Source of the DNA: Strobilurus pachycystidiatus | Lineage: Eukaryota > Basidiomycota > Agaricomycetes > Agaricales > Physalacriaceae | Length of the DNA stretch: 48,547 nucleotides | NCBI GenBank assembly: GCA_019915135.1 | Contig: JAHLMK010000050.1 | Coordinates: 1-48,547, forward strand | Direction of reading: 5' to 3' | Part shown: positions 46,755-48,547 of the stretch, piece by piece | How positions within the stretch are numbered: position 1 is the stretch's first letter | Layout of the letters: each line of letters begins with the position of its first letter | Program-made: the position numbers and the translations under genes | Notes under the pieces: generated by a model | What the model was told of the DNA's origin: nothing | Database searches by the model: none | The model's input: the letters and a program-made list of their open reading frames with translations, nothing else

Positions 46755-48484
46755 CTACAACGCTTCAAGCTTCCCGTTCCATTCTACCACCTTTGGATAC
46801 ACCATGACCTTTTTAACCGTCAGTTGCACACTTTGCCCCTCACACGTGTCACTGACCTTTGACCGCGTAAAACCAACCACTTGGAGGCCTTCCGTGGAGG
46901 ACGCGCGAGACAGTGCGACATATGTTTGGCCTGTAGTGTATACGCGTTCAGCCAACGCCAGCCTGAGGGTCAGAGTACCGCTGACCTTTCTCAAATATTC
47001 TGGAAAGATTGACCTTTACGCGGTGGATCGTTTGACCTTGACTTTTGTGAATCGACATCGCCCAAGCGAGTATCAACGGACTGTGCAGCAATACTGGTCA
47101 GTCCACCGTCGCTGGCGGTGAACACAACCACTACCCACATTTGAGTCCTTTTCGCGCTTGACTTGCCGTCCGAATTGTCTGCATGAAAGACCTCTGTCTT
47201 CATCAGCACAGCCTCCGTCACAACCTCACCCACTGCGCCCGGTTTGGCGTATTGAAAGAGCACAAGCGGCAGGCGCGTTGCGCGCTCCCTTCTCCTCTTT
47301 GCCCGGCTTTCACCCATAATAGCCCTTCCGTCCTCTCCCAACACCACGTTCCTCAATGGGCCGCCTTTCTTTTTCCCTTGCGCTCCTCCCTCCAGTTGCC
47401 CCGACTCGTAGAATCCTATCACCTTCCCGACGAGACCGTTGACCAAGACGTCGTCTATGTTCTTGACCAGCATTACCTGTGCTCCAACTTTCAAAACCAG
47501 TTCCTCCTCCACCATCAAGGTCGAATCAAGAAAGTTTTTCGACCCTGTGTCCGTCGCCTCGTACAGGAACGTTTCAGCGTGGAGGCCGTTGAGATGTCTG
47601 TCGTTAGCTTCCTTCACCGCCTTCCGCGTCGAGAACAGCTCTGTTGGCAGCAACTCGTTCATCTTCGACACCGGAACACCTGAGCCCTGTTTACCCGTCA
47701 TGATATGCTCGACGGGCAACTCTCTGGATAGCGACTTGAACAGCGTGACCGCGTCCTCCGTCGGCGTCCCCATACGTACAGAGTTTAAAGCGTTTACCAA
47801 ACCTTTCCTGCCTAGTCAGACCTGAACAGAGATGAAGACACGCAGGGCCTACTGTTGTCTGTTTGTCGAAACACTTTCACCAGCTGCACCTCGCGGTCCA
47901 GCGTGTCCCTCCATGCCGCTGACTCGAAAGCGAAGAGAGGCTCCCGAGAACCGGTAGTCACCGGTGGGAGCTGCAGGAAATCTCCCGTAACCACCACTTG
48001 CAGGCCCCCGAACGGCTTATCGAAGTTTTTCCTGATTGTCTGTGCAATCTTACCCATCATGTTGAACGTCGGTGAGTCTATCATTGAAACTGCCCTCCGT
48101 CAGCTTGCGAAACGCACATGTTTTGCAGCTCACTTTCGTCTATGATGAGCACCTTGGCCTCCAGCCATCTTTTCTTCGCCCCCTTGCACTTCCTAATCCA
48201 CGCTACAACGTCCTCCAGCTTTTCACCGTTGGTCTTCAGGCAGCCCCAGGAATTCACTGTTTGTCCTGTGGCTGATTAGCTGTGGGCTGCCAAACTGAAA
48301 ACCGCTTCCCCCCACCTCCAATGTTTGCTGCTGCCTTGCCTGTGCTGGCGGTGACCGCCACTGCCGGACCATTGAACTTCTTCTTGAGGGCAATGATGAT
48401 GGCCCTCAGGAGCAGTGATTTCCCCGTACCTATCTCAAGTCAGACCATTCCAGGAGCTCCCCACGTCCGGTGAAACATACCAGC
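46755..48484 (-). CDS. PIF1-family DNA helicase, 5' truncated at the telomere
   Basis: Exons, all phase-consistent: 48481-48484 (remnant), 48316-48429, 48134-48256, 47853-48089, 47139-47811, 46986-47080 and 46755-46930, with 41-59 bp introns. Motifs in order: AGTGKS (Walker A, first Ala-Gly from the remnant exon), [19 protein letters not shown] (Walker B), [37 protein letters not shown] and [13 protein letters not shown]1 enzymes unwind DNA 5' to 3' and act at telomeres, G-quadruplexes and replication forks. Everything upstream of Walker A is missing because telomere repeats begin there, and no start codon is available. The catalytic core is otherwise uninterrupted. Unless transcription starts within the telomere, it is a broken gene. 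Confidence 0.88.
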
Positions 48485-48547
48485 GTAGGGTTAGGGGGTT
48501 AGGGTTAGGGGTTAGGGTTAGGGTTAGGGTTAGGGGTTAGGGTTAGG
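48485..48547 (+). repeat. Telomere tract (TTAGGG with G-run variants)
   Basis: About ten tandem units of TTAGGG, with occasional TTAGGGG and one TTAGGGGG, run to the window edge in the orientation expected for a right-hand chromosome end. The tract directly abuts the PIF1 remnant CAGC at 48481-48484. Confidence 0.97.

Noticed and set aside
46558..47121. 187-codon plus-strand open frame
   Set aside because: It lies antisense to the conserved PIF1 exons and introns (46755-47139), which have motif-level support. No domain is visible on the plus strand.

Overview
The window is the end of a chromosome from a filamentous fungus, most likely an Agaricomycete (Basidiomycota). The right edge (48486-48547) is a TTAGGG-type telomere tract read toward the end. 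Genes have many 41-60 bp introns with GT..AG ends. The families found (OrsD-type zinc-finger plus RecQ helicase, PIF1, RTC4-like, JmjC, F-box) are typical of expanded basidiomycete subtelomeric families. No prokaryotic gene, rRNA, tRNA or CRISPR was seen. The species cannot be named from the sequence alone.

Layout, left to right. 175-2335: a 759-bp tandem array. 2390-3650: a 294-bp tandem array. 4133-10557: a plus-strand locus with four C2H2-like zinc fingers, a tyrosine-recombinase-like region and a RecQ-like helicase, which appear to be one gene of seven exons. 10800-11160: a hAT-like MITE with an 8-bp target duplication. 11578-15205: a minisatellite of about 55 bp in which nearly every unit is a hairpin. 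15206-16728: nothing recognised. 16729-25636: two tandem minus-strand members (A, B) of an unrecognised family. B is split by a 4,444-bp LTR element (20715-25158, TSD GCAAC). 26423-27645: a minus-strand F-box-like gene. 28105-36114: two tandem plus-strand JmjC/cupin paralogues. 36191-42308: an RTC4-like gene split by a second LTR element (36291-40978, TSD CATAG). 43426-46350: family member C, with a tandemly duplicated exon. 46755-48484: a minus-strand PIF1 helicase whose 5' part is lost where the telomere begins.

How the parts relate. Several genes belong to families linked to DNA ends, recombination or chromatin (RecQ, PIF1, RTC4-like, JmjC, recombinase-like). No functional system can be proven from co-location alone. 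Both LTR elements lack recognisable reverse transcriptase or integrase, share terminal sequences (TGTCATGATG ... TAACA), have nearly identical LTRs and sit precisely in exons, so they look like recent insertions mobilised by an autonomous partner elsewhere. The most unusual objects are the zinc-finger/recombinase/RecQ fusion, the hairpin minisatellite with compensating stem changes, the three-copy unknown family, and the telomere that begins inside the Walker A exon of PIF1.
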